Below are positions 10,690 to 19,650 of a stretch of DNA of 29,262 nt, piece after piece. Within the stretch, counting starts at the first letter, position 1, and the number at the start of each line of letters is the position of its first letter. Source of the stretch: S009-33 sp041694255. GTDB taxonomy: Bacteria; Patescibacteriota; Gracilibacteria; Absconditabacterales; Absconditicoccaceae. Under the pieces are notes generated by a model. It was not told where the DNA came from and searched no databases. It saw only the letters and a list, made by a program, of their open reading frames with translations. The stretch covers positions 1 through 29,262 of the forward strand of contig JASMTN010000042.1 in the NCBI GenBank assembly GCA_041694255.1, in the 5' to 3' direction. The position numbers and the translations under genes are program-made.

Positions 10690-10705
10690 ATTTTTAAAAT
10701 AATTT

Positions 10706-12526
10706 TTATTCAACAGTAACTGATTTTGCTAAATTCCTTGGTTTATCTATATCTTTTCAAAGATAATCTGCCATATAATAAGCAAATAAATCAAGTGCAG
10801 TAGCTATCAAAAATGGAGTTAGATACATATCCTGTTTGGGTAGTTCTATCACATCCTCATATAATGTGCTGTTTGGGTCTTGTTTTGTTATAACTCACAA
10901 TACTTTTCAGTTTCTTGCTTTTATTTCTTGTAAAGTTGATATATTTTTATCATAAAGGTTATTTTCAGGATTTAGTAATATACTTGGAAAATCTTCATCT
11001 ATCAAACTCAAAGGTCAATGCTTTAATTCTCAAGCTGAGTAACTTTCTGTATGATGATAGGTTATTTCTTTAAGTTTTAAACTTCATTCTAAAGATATTG
11101 GAAATAGAAAATTTCTACCTAAGAAAAACATATTTTTATATTTTGAATATTTTTCTGAAAGTTTTTTTATATCTTCTTTTGTTTCTAAAACTTCTTGTAA
11201 GCTATCTCACAAATTTTCTATGCTCTTAAGTATGTTTTCATAAGTTTTATAATCAAGATTATTTTTTAATCATAATCTAAGTGTAAGTAGCATTAAAACT
11301 GCAAGTTGTCATATGAAAGCTTTTGTACTTGCAACTCAAACTTCAACTCAAGAATGTGTATAAAGTCACATAGAACTTAATTGTGCAATAGATGATCAAA
11401 CAACATTTACTATTCAAAAAGTCAATCAACCTCTTGCTTTCACTATTTTTAAACACTCAAGTGTATCAGCAGTTTCTCAAGATTGACTAATAAATATATA
11501 TAAAGTTTTATCATCTATAAATTGTTTTTTATACTTATATTCTGTAGAAACATAACAAGATGTAGGTATATTTGCAAGCTCTTCCAACCAGTAAGAAGCT
11601 GTTAATCAAGCATTATAACTTGTTCAAGAACTTATAATTTCTATCTTTTGTATATCTTTATTTGCAAGGTCATCAAGTGTATTTGAAGTTATTTGCTTTT
11701 TTTGAAAATCTACCCTTCAAGCTATAGCATTTTGAAAAACTTGAGGTATCTCAAATATTTCTTTTAACATAAAATGTTTAAAATCTCATTTATCTTGAGA
11801 ATTATCATATTGTTCAAACTCATATAAACTTTTTTCTTTTTCCTTAAAATCAAAACTATATATATTATAAGAACCTTCTTTTAATACAATGATTTCTTCA
11901 TCTTGTAATGGTATAAAATTATCACAAAAAGATCTTAAGGCATTAGGATCAGAAGATATATAATTTCAATTTTTTGATAATCATAAAACTAGTGGAGAAC
12001 CTTTTTTTGCTCATACAATAACATCAGGAGTTTCAATATCGATAGCTTCAAGTGCATAAGCTCATTCAAGTAAATTAGTTATTTTTTTGATAGTTGTTGT
12101 AAGATCTTGTTCATAATATTCTTGTATTAAGTTTGCAATTACTTCAGAGTCAGTTTCAGAGTAAAATTTATATCATTTAGATTCTAAGTCTTTTTTTAAA
12201 CTTATAAAATTTTCTATAATACCATTATGAACTATAAAAAATCTTTCATTATTAGAAAAATGAGGATGAGTATTTTCTTTTGTTACTCAACCATGAGTTG
12301 CCCATCTTGTATGTGCTATACCCATATAATAATCTTTAGTATTTCCTTCTACTTTATTTGCAAGATTTGAAACTTTTCATACTGCCTTTTGGATATAATA
12401 ATCTTCCTTTTTAGATATTTCAAATAATCAAGCTGAGTCATATCATCTATATTCTAAAAGTTTAAGTCAATTAACAAGTTTATTTTGAGTATTTTCTCAA
12501 CCAATGTATCAAAATATTCAACACAT
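10706..12526 (-). CDS. glmS: Glutamine--fructose-6-phosphate aminotransferase (isomerizing) GlmS
   Basis: Makes glucosamine-6-phosphate from fructose-6-phosphate and glutamine, the first step toward UDP-GlcNAc and peptidoglycan. The 606-residue product has the N-terminal nucleophile Cys2 (MCGIFGYIGG), EYRGYDSAGL, RWATHGGVTKENTHPH and HNGIIENF in the glutaminase domain. The two SIS domains hold SSGTSYNAG, SQSGETADTL and the terminal DKPRNLAKSVTVE. Length equals the usual 600-610. The start is fixed because Cys2 must follow the initiator Met. It reads in the same direction as the upstream rsmH/FtsL unit, from which it is separated by a terminator-like hairpin. In some bacteria glmS is controlled by a ribozyme; the short leader here (about 47 bases) leaves no room for one. 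Confidence 0.97.
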
Positions 12527-12551
12527 ATATACTTATTTAGAAATTAAACAT

Positions 12552-12584
12552 AAAAAAAAACTAAAAGATTATATTACCTTTTAG
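12552..12584 (-). terminator. Terminator overlapping the 3' end of the FtsL-like gene
   Basis: On the minus strand CTAAAAG (12578-12584) and CTTTTAG (12561-12567) form a perfect seven-base stem with a ten-base loop, followed by nine T (12552-12560). The stop codon (12574-12576) lies in the loop, so the hairpin starts inside the coding sequence. Confidence 0.65.
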
Positions 12585-12936
12585 CCATTTGTAACATATT
12601 TGATAATACTATAATTTTTCAAGTAGTAGGTACAGAACTATCTAAACTTGCAGGTAGAGTTTTATCAAGTATGTCTCATTCTATTTTTCTAACATCTATT
12701 TTAACTATTTCATTTTGAAATTTAACTTCTGAAAGTGCTTGTCTTTCTTGTTTAAGAAAGTATCATTTTGTTGAAGATATATTTATAAAGTATCCATAAA
12801 CTCATATTGAAAGTACAAACAAAGCAATAGCAAGAGATGTTTTTACATTCGATATAAATTTATAATTTTTTAATATTTGTTTTTTTATGTTTAGGTAATT
12901 TTGTCACATTTTTCTAACAGATGGTGCTTTTATCAT
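12574..12936 (-). CDS. FtsL-like small division protein
   Basis: The 120-residue product has a basic N-terminus (about 1-35), one membrane helix (about 36-57, with LAIALFVLSIGVYGYF) and a short helical region containing KQERQALSEVKFQNEIVKI. It ends in a Thr/Ser/Pro-containing tail. Size, topology and its place 19 bases downstream of rsmH are those of ftsL in division and cell-wall clusters; FtsL joins FtsB and FtsQ in the divisome. FtsL sequences diverge strongly, so the call is based on topology and neighbourhood, not on conserved residues. Another small bitopic protein is possible. Confidence 0.6.
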
Positions 12937-12955
12937 ATTTATGCAAGTTAAAGTT

Positions 12956-13807
12956 TTAAATTTTTTCTATTATTCTCAACTTAGCAGATCTTGAAGCTTT
13001 ATTTTGTTTTATTTCTTCCATTGATGGGAATATCACTTTTTTTGTAAGATTTTTAAATCCATTTTTATCAAGTTCTTTAAATTTTCTTTTGACTAACCTA
13101 TCTTCTATACTATGATAAGTTATTATCAAACACCTTCCGTTTTTTTCAAGATATTCAGGGAACTTGTCTAAGAATATCTCTAGCTGTTCAAGTTCTTTAT
13201 TAACTTCTATTCTTAAAACTTGAAACACAACAGCTATTTTTTTTGATGATAATCAAGTATTTTTCAAAACATTTACCAGATCATCTGTTGATTTAAGAGA
13301 AGATCTTGATTTTATAATAGCTTTTACAATATTTTGTAAATATGTTCCTTTAAAGTCTCAATATTTTTCTAAGATATTAGATAATTTATCCTCAGTATAA
13401 TTTTTTAAGATAAATTCTGCAGTTATCTTTTGATTTGTATCAAACCTCATATCAAGTGGTCAATTATATTTGATACTAAATCATCTTTCTGCATCTTTGA
13501 AATGTTCCATATTTACTCACAGATCTAATAATATAGCATCAACTTGTTTTGAATCAAGTATAGACTCTAAATTTTGATAAGAATCTTGTACATAATCTAC
13601 TCTGTCATTTCACAAGTTAGTTTTAGCAATTTGTATAATATTTGGGTCTCTATCAACAGCTATTACATGAACATTTTCAAACTCTTGTCTAACTAACTTT
13701 GAGTGTCAGGCATGTCAAACTGTACCATCCATAAATGTTTTCAAATTTTTAGGTAAGTTTGATAATACTTCATTATACATAACAGGTACATGCTGAATTT
13801 TTAACAT
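12956..13807 (-). CDS. rsmH: 16S rRNA (cytosine-1402-N4) methyltransferase RsmH (MraW)
   Basis: S-adenosylmethionine-dependent enzyme that methylates C1402 of 16S rRNA in the ribosomal P site. The 283-residue product starts MLKIQHVPVMYNEVL. It has the SAM-binding motif FMDGTVGHAGHS (usually DxTxGxGGHS), VDRDPNII, LLDLGVN, the EDKLSNILEKYGDFKG segment and the C-terminal SRSAKLRIIEKI signature. Normal length is about 300, so this is slightly short but complete. The third Gly of the GHGGHS-type motif is Ala here. The downstream FtsL-like gene is 19 bases away, the standard mraW-ftsL arrangement. Confidence 0.95.
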
Positions 13808-13833
13808 TATCAATTTTTAATTTTTAGATCTAG

Positions 13834-13879
13834 ACACTTATGTCTAACAAGTGTATAATTATTTTAATTTAAATTTCAA
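13834..13879 (-). promoter_or_regulatory. rsmH promoter with an adjacent inverted-repeat operator
   Basis: Minus-strand TTGAAA (13874-13879), a 16-base spacer and TATACA (13852-13857) form a promoter about 45 bases upstream of the rsmH ATG. The inverted repeat ACACTT - nine bases - AAGTGT (13834-13854) overlaps the -10 box and the expected transcription start, a typical repressor position. An alternative overlapping pairing, TAGACA/TGTCTA, is at 13831-13846. Confidence 0.5.
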
Positions 13880-13885
13880 ATGTTT

Positions 13886-13999
13886 GTTAAAAAAAAGTTA
13901 AAAAAAGTTTTAAAAATCAGTAAATATTAGTTAATATTTGTATTTACAAGATGTTAAAAATATATTTATGCCATATTATTGTTAAAAAAATGTTAAAAA
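13886..13999. repeat. Five copies of GTTAAAAA in the rsmH upstream region
   Basis: GTTAAAAA begins at 13886, 13897, 13953, 13981 and 13992, always in the same orientation, and makes up much of the gap between uvrB and rsmH. Spacings are 11, 56, 28 and 11 bases. It may be simple A/T drift or a multi-copy binding site such as those used by MraZ-type regulators, but the sequence is not the known MraZ box. Nothing gene-like is present in this roughly 250-base gap. Confidence 0.45.
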
Positions 14000-14020
14000 T
14001 ATACTTGATTTTTTATATGT

Positions 14021-14048
14021 AAAAAAAATATAATAATTAAGTATTATA
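14021..14048 (-). terminator. Terminator after the UvrB fragment
   Basis: Minus-strand TATAAT (14043-14048) pairs with ATTATA (14029-14034) over an eight-base loop, followed by eight T (14021-14028). It starts ten bases after the uvrB stop codon. Confidence 0.5.
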
Positions 14049-14057
14049 TAGTAAGAA

Positions 14058-14807
14058 CTATTCAGATAATTCCTTTATCTGATCTCTAAGATCTGCTGCT
14101 TTTTCAAATTCCCAATTTTCTATAGATTGTTTAAGCTGAGATTGTAAATTTGCAAGTATAATCTCTTTTTCCTTTTTGGTCATTCTTTTTAATTTCTTTT
14201 TATTTTCTTTTTTCTTAGTATAGTTAATTTCAAACCCTTCATCTTTTGCTGATTCTATATTTTTAATGTTACTTATAGCAAGTTCAGGTTTTATATTATG
14301 TTTATCATTGTGTTCTTTTTGTATCATCCTTCTTCTATATGTTTCCATGATAGCATTATACATAGAGTCAGTAATTTTATCTGCATATAAAGCAACCTCA
14401 GAATTTGGGTTTCTTGCTGCTCTTCAGATAATCTGTATAAGTGCAGTTGAACTTCTTAAAAATCATTCATTATCTGAATCAAGTATCCCTATAAAAGTAA
14501 GTTCAGGTATATCTATTCACTCTCTTAAAAGATTTACTCAAACCAACACATCTATAGTTCAAGATCTAAGTTTTTTAATAATTTCAAATCTTTCAAGAGT
14601 ATCTATCTCAGAATGTAAAAAATATGCCTTATATCATTTTTCTAAAAGTAAGTTTGAAACTTCTTCAGCTGACCTTTTTGTAGTTGTTATAAGCAAGCTT
14701 CTTCAATCTTTTTTTATATGTTCATTAAGTTTATATATTATATGATCAAAAAAAGTTCAAACATTTTGTTTTTCTTCAAAAAGTATTTTCTCTAAGCTAT
14801 CTTTCAT
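14058..14807 (-). CDS. uvrB: C-terminal half of excinuclease subunit UvrB (stand-alone)
   Basis: UvrB is the damage-verifying helicase-like subunit of nucleotide excision repair, normally about 660 residues. This 249-residue product holds only the second helicase domain and the UvrC-binding tail: LLITTTKRSAEEVSN, FLHSEIDTLERFEII, motif V VGVNLLREGIDIPEL, motif VI QIIGRAARN, YADKITDSM, and a C-terminal UVR motif with ENWEFEKAADLRDQIKEL. Motif I (Walker A), the beta-hairpin and the UvrA-binding domain are absent, and the sequence before ATG 14807 is another gene's stop, not more UvrB. The retained part is well conserved and its frame is clean, which argues against random decay. Either the protein is split, with the N-half elsewhere, or this is a recent truncation. 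Confidence 0.88.
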
Positions 14808-14825
14808 TTAAGATTATATTTATTT

Positions 14826-15134
14826 TTAAAATAGATTTTCTATTTGTTCTTTAAGTTTATTTTTTATATCTTGTTGTATATTCTTTATAAATTCATCTTT
14901 TTGTTCACTTAAATCTTGAATAAATTCATCCTTTTTTTGATTTATAATTTGCTCTAAATTAGCATAAGATCAACTAAATGTTTCTTTTGTTCAAGATAAA
15001 CTAGAATCTATAGTATGCTTAAATCATGAACTTAATGCATCAAAACCAAAATTAAGTCATAAATTTATTCACATACCTCAACCAACTACAAATCATATAA
15101 TAAAAAACATAATTGCTACTAAAAATATCCTCAT
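14826..15134 (-). CDS. Small membrane-anchored coiled-coil protein
   Basis: A 102-residue product with an N-terminal hydrophobic, Gly-rich helix (about residues 3-32, containing VAIMFFIIGFVVGGG) and an amphipathic helical tail rich in Lys, Glu and Gln. Two near-identical helical units (QKKDEFIQDL and EQKDEFIKNI) give a short internal repeat. No family is recognised. Its ATG lies 5 bases after the holA stop and its stop 18 bases before the UvrB start, so the three are likely cotranscribed. A membrane-tethering or envelope role is possible but not shown. Confidence 0.75.
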
Positions 15135-15139
15135 AAAAG

Positions 15140-16084
15140 TTAATTAATATCTAAAAATATTTTTTTTAAATATAAGTATCATAGTGATGAATCTACTTTT
15201 CAAGATTTTATACTATAATCAAGATTTATAAGTTTTTTAAAAACTTTTTCAAATAATTCAGTATCATTATTATTAGATTTAAGTATTTTTCATACAACAA
15301 ATGGATGAGCTCATACTTTTGAAGCTATCTCTTTTGAATCATACCCAAAAGCTTTTTGTTCAAGAACAAGAATTACATTTTTTATATTCCAATACAAAAG
15401 TCATAAAATTTTAAATATATCTTCTTTATTAGTTTGTAAGTTATGAAGTATGTTTATAATTTTATCTTTATTTTTAAGATTATCAAGCAAACTAAAACTA
15501 TCTTGTTCTATATTTACATTTACATACTTATCTACAAGTTCTTTTGTTATCTTATCATTTACTTTAAGTATTTTTTCAAGTTCATTATGTATATTAAATA
15601 AGTTTGTTCAAGTTTTTTGTATTACATAGTTTGCTAATGTATTTGTCAAACCAAAAGTTTTTTCTAAGTATGCTATAAGTTTTTTTTCACTAAAAAGTTT
15701 ATATTCTTCAAGTTTTATATTTTCTTGTTTAGATAAAAATTTATAAAATTTAGTTCTTTTATCAGGTTTATAAGAAGTAAAAACTATTACATTATCATTA
15801 TCAAAAGAACCCATATACTTTTCCATAAAAGAAAAAAGTTTGTCTAACTCTCAAGAAGGTATCTTAGTATGAGTATCTTTAGGGGCTCATTTTATGATGA
15901 TAAATTTTTTACTATCAAATAAACCTCATCATAATAAAACTTCCTGTATTCTATCAACAGAAAAATCTCATTCTCAAAAATTATATATATTTTCTGATCA
16001 ATATTTTTGTACAAAAGCTTTTTTCCATTTTTCTATCTTACTATCTATAAGATATTTTTCTTCTCAAGTAAAAAAGAAAATCAT
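15140..16084 (-). CDS. holA: DNA polymerase III delta subunit HolA
   Basis: Delta opens the sliding clamp in the clamp-loader complex. The 314-residue product begins MIFFFTGEEKYLIDSKI, the family's opening (hydrophobic strand, then GxExYLI). It continues with an LLGGGLFDSKKFIIIKGA segment typical of the beta-interacting region, VIVFTSYKPDKRTKFYKFL, EYKLFSEKKLIAYLEKTFG, and the C-terminal collar helices including LLYWNIKNVILVL and LINLDYSIKSGKVD. Length matches the family (about 320-340). The start gives the strand-first fold; the upstream bases contain a heptamer repeat. It is divergent enough that assignment rests on overall pattern and the N-terminus. Confidence 0.82.
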
Positions 16085-16094
16085 ACATATTATT

Positions 16095-16122
16095 TACAAG
16101 TTAAAAGTAGCAAGCTAAAAGT
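16095..16122. repeat. Heptamer tandem repeat, four units, upstream of holA
   Basis: TACAAGT TAAAAGT AGCAAGC TAAAAGT is a run of four seven-base units. On the minus strand these read ACTTTTA, GCTTGCT, ACTTTTA and ACTTGTA. The same period and related units occur at 19688-19715 and 22246-22281. Confidence 0.6.
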
Positions 16123-16128
16123 ATTTAT

Positions 16129-16156
16129 AAAAAAAAACCTGCAAGTTTCAATGCAG
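16129..16156 (-). terminator. Terminator after the 134-residue coiled-coil gene
   Basis: On the minus strand CTGCA (16152-16156) pairs with TGCAG (16139-16143) around an eight-base loop and is followed by a T run (16129-16137). It lies 30 bases beyond the stop codon at 16186. Confidence 0.65.
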
Positions 16157-16185
16157 ATTATAGTAAATTAATTATTCTAACTAAA

Positions 16186-16590
16186 TTAACTTTTACTTAC
16201 TTTTAACATAGATGCAATAACTTTATGTCTTCTCATATTTTCCATATCCTCTGCAGTTTTTTCTTTTTTTTCTGATATTTGACTTATTTTGTTAGAAAGT
16301 TCATTCATTTTATCTTTAGCTTTTTCATAAAAATCTGAATTTAATAAATTTTCTTTAAAATCACTTAAAGCAGGTTTAATTTCTTTTTCACAAAAATCTT
16401 TTATTTCTTTTTTTTCTTCTTTTGCAACATTTTCCAAGTCATTTAAAAGTTTTTGTTTTTCCTCTTCATTTGGCACGATCTGTAACAACTCTTCAATAGA
16501 TGAAGAATTCTTATCAATTTGATCATTATTATCAACTATTTCTGAAGATCATATAGTTTCCTTATACATTATATTTATTTTTCTTAACAT
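16186..16590 (-). CDS. Small charged helical protein of unknown function
   Basis: A 134-residue product that is mainly Lys/Glu-rich helix with no membrane segment. After a short Asn/Asp/Ser-rich N-terminus comes a continuous helical part (EEEKQKLLNDLENVAKEEKK, then KPALSDFKENLL, DKMNELSNKISQISEKKEK) and an end in basic MRRHKVIASMLKVSKS. No family is recognised. It has its own near-consensus promoter and terminator, so it is probably transcribed alone and well. ATG at 16590 is used; an in-frame ATG 21 bases inside (16569) is an alternative start. Confidence 0.7.
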
Positions 16591-16672
16591 TTTTTTTCTT
16601 TTTTTATTTACTAAATCTTCCTTTTTAATGTAACAAATATTTCAATTTCAATACTTGACATTATTAATTTTT

Positions 16673-16700
16673 ATTATATTAAGATTTTTAAATTTGTCAA
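16673..16700 (-). promoter_or_regulatory. Near-perfect sigma70 promoter of the 134-residue gene
   Basis: On the minus strand, perfect TTGACA (16695-16700) and perfect TATAAT (16673-16678) are separated by 16 bases, roughly 80 bases upstream of the ATG at 16590. It is the best consensus promoter seen in the window. Confidence 0.7.
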
Positions 16701-16727
16701 AAGTTTATATGATTTTTTTATTTGAAT

Positions 16728-16756
16728 TTTACAAAAATATTATTATATTCTAAATA
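16728..16756 (+). promoter_or_regulatory. Possible promoter of the BI-1 / hrcA / uppS operon
   Basis: TTTACA (16728-16733), a 17-base spacer and TAAATA (16751-16756) point toward the gene at 16818. The CIRCE-like element starts within the -10 box. The boxes are individually weak. Confidence 0.4.
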
Positions 16757-16781
16757 AGCACAAAAATAGTATAAGTGCTAA
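16755..16781 (+). promoter_or_regulatory. CIRCE-like HrcA operator in front of the hrcA operon
   Basis: A 27-base element TAAGCACAA - nine bases - AAGTGCTAA. The right arm differs from the CIRCE arm GAGTGCTAA at one base, and the left arm keeps the AGCAC core; the 9-9-9 spacing is exact. It lies 36 bases upstream of the first gene of the operon that encodes HrcA, so autoregulation is likely. Confidence 0.6.
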
Positions 16782-16817
16782 ATTTAATTTGAATATTTAA
16801 TTATTAATATATAAATA

Positions 16818-17531
16818 ATGGATTTAAAATCAAAATTAATGAATGAAGTGCAATCATGAGCACAAAATATAGCAGATAATAAAACTGTACAAGATATAAT
16901 ACAAAAAACTTTTCTTTGGGTTGGTGGTATGTTATTTACAACATTTGCAATTTGATATTATGTAGTATATCTTATAAAATCTTGAGTTATAAGTGCATGA
17001 AACTATACCATAGCTTTTTGGGTAAGTATTATATGAGCTTTATGACTTATCATTGCCATAACTTGGTGATATAGAAAAATGAGTTATGCAACACTTGCTT
17101 GATTAACAGGACTTTTTGCTATACTTGAATGAGTTTGACTTGCTTGAATATTATCTATATACAATGCAGAATCTGTTATAAATGCATTTGCTTGAGCTGC
17201 TTTATTGTTTGTAAGTATGGCAGTTTATGGATATACAACTAAAAAAGATATTACAAAATTGTGAACAATGTTAATTATATGACTTATTGCTGCATTGATA
17301 ATAAGTTTAATAAATATATTCTTCATACAATCTGCTTGATTAGAAATTGTACTTTCAATAGTATTTATATTTATATTTCTATGACTTACAGCTTGGGATA
17401 TGCAAATGCTTAAGATAATGGCACAATCTTGAGATAGAAGATTGGAAATGGTATTTTGAGTATGATTGTATCTTAATTTTATCAATATATTTATACAGCT
17501 ATTACAGCTTTTTTGAGGGCAAAATGAGTAA
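16818..17531 (+). CDS. Bax inhibitor-1 / YccA-family membrane protein
   Basis: The 237-residue product has a short polar N-terminus and about seven hydrophobic helices. The late segment GLTAWDMQMLK matches the family's conserved TAxDxQ-type motif just before the last helix. BI-1 proteins are small membrane channels or modulators; in bacteria YccA binds and restrains the membrane protease FtsH, while others leak calcium. It opens an operon with hrcA (24 bases later), uppS and a hydrolase, and sits behind a CIRCE-like site, so heat-shock control and a link to membrane-protein quality control are reasonable inferences. ATG 16818 is the first Met after the AT-only leader; no Shine-Dalgarno. Confidence 0.88.
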
Positions 17532-17555
17532 TTTTAATATATTATTAATAATATA

Positions 17556-18239
17556 ATGAGTAGTCAAAATTCAGAAGAACTATTACTAGAACTTGTTATA
17601 GAATATTTTATAAAACACTGATCTCCTGTATGATCTAAGTTTTTATTTAACCTAGAAAACATAGATATTGCTCCTTCAACTATAAGAAAATATCTAAATG
17701 TTCTTGAAAAAAAAGGTCTTGTATATCAACCTTATAGTTCTTCTTGAAGATTACCAACAACAGAATGAATGGATAAGTATGTTCTATGATTATTAAGCAA
17801 GGAAGATGAAAGGTTAGAAAATTACAATTACTATCTACAAAGAAAAAATGAAAAGTTTAATCTAAGATGATTTATAGAAACTTTATGAGAATATGTAGAT
17901 TGAGTTGTTTTCTGACATTATGAAAATGACCCACATATGCACTATCTTTGAGTTTCAAAATTACTTAAAAGAGCAAATAATGATATAGAACAAGTAATAC
18001 CTTTAATGGATTTTATAGAAAAAAATGAAGTTATAGGCTATATAAATAAAAAAGAAGTTGAAGAAAATAAAGTAAATTATAGTTTATTGAATTACAATGA
18101 TGGAAATATAGCTTTGATGTATATTAAAATAATGTTTGAATGAAAATCAGCAGTTATATGAGTATTAAGTTCTCTTAGAGCTGACTATAAGACAAATATT
18201 GAAATATTGAAAAAAATTTTAAATAAATGAACGATGTAA
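17556..18239 (+). CDS. hrcA: Heat-inducible transcription repressor HrcA (short form)
   Basis: HrcA binds CIRCE operators and represses groE/dnaK operons until heat shock. The 227-residue product has the diagnostic N-terminal winged helix: YFIKHGSPVGSKFL, then IAPSTIRKYLNVLEKKGLVYQPYSSSGRLPTTEGMDKYV. The family HTSAGRxPT appears here as YSSSGRLPT. The C-terminal part keeps a VIGVLSSLRADY segment equivalent to the end of the GAF-like domain. Usual length is 330-350, so about 100 residues of the central dimerisation/insertion region are missing; the frame is clean, so this is a reduced form, not a broken gene. Its stop at 18239 abuts the uppS ATG at 18240. Confidence 0.9.
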
Positions 18240-18932
18240 ATGCATTATCCAAAACATGTTAGTTTAATACCAGATTGAAATAGAACTTGGGCAAAAGAAA
18301 AGTGATTATCATCTTTAAAATGACACTTAGAATGATTTCAAAGAGCAAAGGAAATATCTGAATATATATTTACACAAACACCTATACAAGCTTTTACTAT
18401 ATGGTGACTTAGTACTGAAAATCTAAAAAATAGATCTGAAAAAGAGTTAGAATATCTTTTTGAACTTTATAAAAAAATACCTTGAAACTTGTATAATATA
18501 CTTAAAAAAAATAAAGTAAATTTTAAAGTAGCTTGAAACCTAGAACAATTACCAGATCATCTTACTAATTTTTTACAAGAAAAAGAAAAAGAATTGAGCT
18601 TTGATAATAATAAATATCTAGTACTTGCTATAAATTATGGATGACAAGATGAACTTTTAAGATGAATTAAAAAACTTGTAGAAAATAAAGAAGAAGTTAG
18701 TAAAGAAAATTTAGAAAAACATCTTGATTTTTGAGAACTTCCAAATGTTGAACTTGTAATGAGAACTAAAAAAAAGCTAGCAAAAAGACTTTCTTGATTT
18801 ATGCTTTGGTGGATAGGTTATGCACAATTATACTTTACAGATCTATACTGCCCTGAATTTACATTAGAAGAATTTAAAAAAGCACTTGCTTGGTTTGATA
18901 ATACAAAAAACACACAAAATTATTGAAAGTAG
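18240..18932 (+). CDS. uppS: Isoprenyl (undecaprenyl diphosphate) synthase UppS
   Basis: Cis-prenyltransferase that builds the C55 lipid carrier for peptidoglycan and other surface glycans. The 230-residue product has IPDGNRTWAKEKGLSSLKGH (catalytic Asp and diphosphate-binding Gly-Asn-Arg), FTIWGLSTENLKNRSEKE, LAINYGGQDELL and the C-terminal FMLWWIGYAQLYFTD. Two conserved features are changed: the usual RTxGExRxS loop is RTKKKLAKRLS, two residues longer and without the Glu, and the Glu of AELYF is Gln. Both lie in the isopentenyl-diphosphate and magnesium region, so substrate or product range may differ. The start directly follows the hrcA stop. Confidence 0.92.
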
Positions 18933-18964
18933 AACTATACTTTAATTTTTCATCTTTAAACTTA

Positions 18965-19564
18965 ATGCAACAAATAGTACTTTTAAGAGGTTGAACACCA
19001 AAAGAAAATTATAAAAATTATTATGATTTTTTAAAACAACAAGAAATAGATCCTTATAAAGAAAAAAGTATTAAATGGACTGATAAAATTTGAAAAGATT
19101 TATGAGATAAGTTTGAAGTATTGGAGATAGAAAGGCCAAATAAAGACTTTGCAGACTATAAAGCATGGGAGATAGTTTTCAAAAAGTATATACCATATAT
19201 TCAAGAATGAGCTATATATATAGGACATAGTCTTTGATGAACTTTCTTTTTAAAATATATGGAAGCAAATACTCATATACTTAGTAAATTTAAAAAATCC
19301 TTTCTTATAGCACCAGCTTGTTTAGATAGTGATAATGAAGTATTAGGTAGTTTTACTCCAGATATAGATTTTAAAAAATTAGTAAATTTTCAAGATAATA
19401 TAGAAATTTTCTGATCAAAAGATGATTTTGTTGTTCCTTTTAAAGAAATACAAGCTTTAGAAAAAGCACTACCTTATATTACATATCATATCTTTAATGA
19501 TAAATGACACTTTCTACAAGAAGACTTTCCAGAGTTGATAAAGAAAATTAGAAATTGTTTATAA
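18965..19564 (+). CDS. Small alpha/beta serine hydrolase (RBBP9/YdeN type)
   Basis: The 199-residue product starts with the strand QQIVLLRGGTPKENYKNYY. It has the nucleophile elbow GHSLGG (Ser in IYIGHSLGGTFFLKY), the acid Asp in IFGSKDDFVVPF, and the base His in NDKGHFLQEDFPEL. This is the compact hydrolase layout of RBBP9/YdeN. The natural substrate cannot be read from sequence; esterase or peptidase activity is possible. It starts 32 bases after uppS and is the last gene of the operon, followed by a weak hairpin. Confidence 0.85.
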
Positions 19565-19568
19565 TCTT

Positions 19569-19589
19569 AAATAAGAATCTTTATTTTTT
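19569..19589 (+). terminator. Weak AT hairpin terminator after the hydrolase
   Basis: AAATAA (19569-19574) pairs with TTATTT (19581-19586) around a six-base loop, followed by T residues. The all-AT stem makes it weak. Confidence 0.4.
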
Positions 19590-19650
19590 AAATCACTACT
19601 GAGGATTTCGCCATTTTATTTAACTACAATAAAATTACATAATAGTATTT

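Noticed and set aside
12479..12573. glmS ribozyme or riboswitch
   Set aside because: The space upstream of the glmS ATG is only about 47 bases and is occupied by the preceding terminator.
13808..14057. Possible small RNA or tRNA gene in the gap before rsmH
   Set aside because: No cloverleaf, no GC-containing stems beyond the short dyad; the region is explained by promoter, dyad, repeats and the uvrB terminator.
14266..14745. Plus-strand ORF of 159 residues
   Set aside because: Antisense to the conserved UvrB motifs V and VI; a shadow with no recognisable domain.
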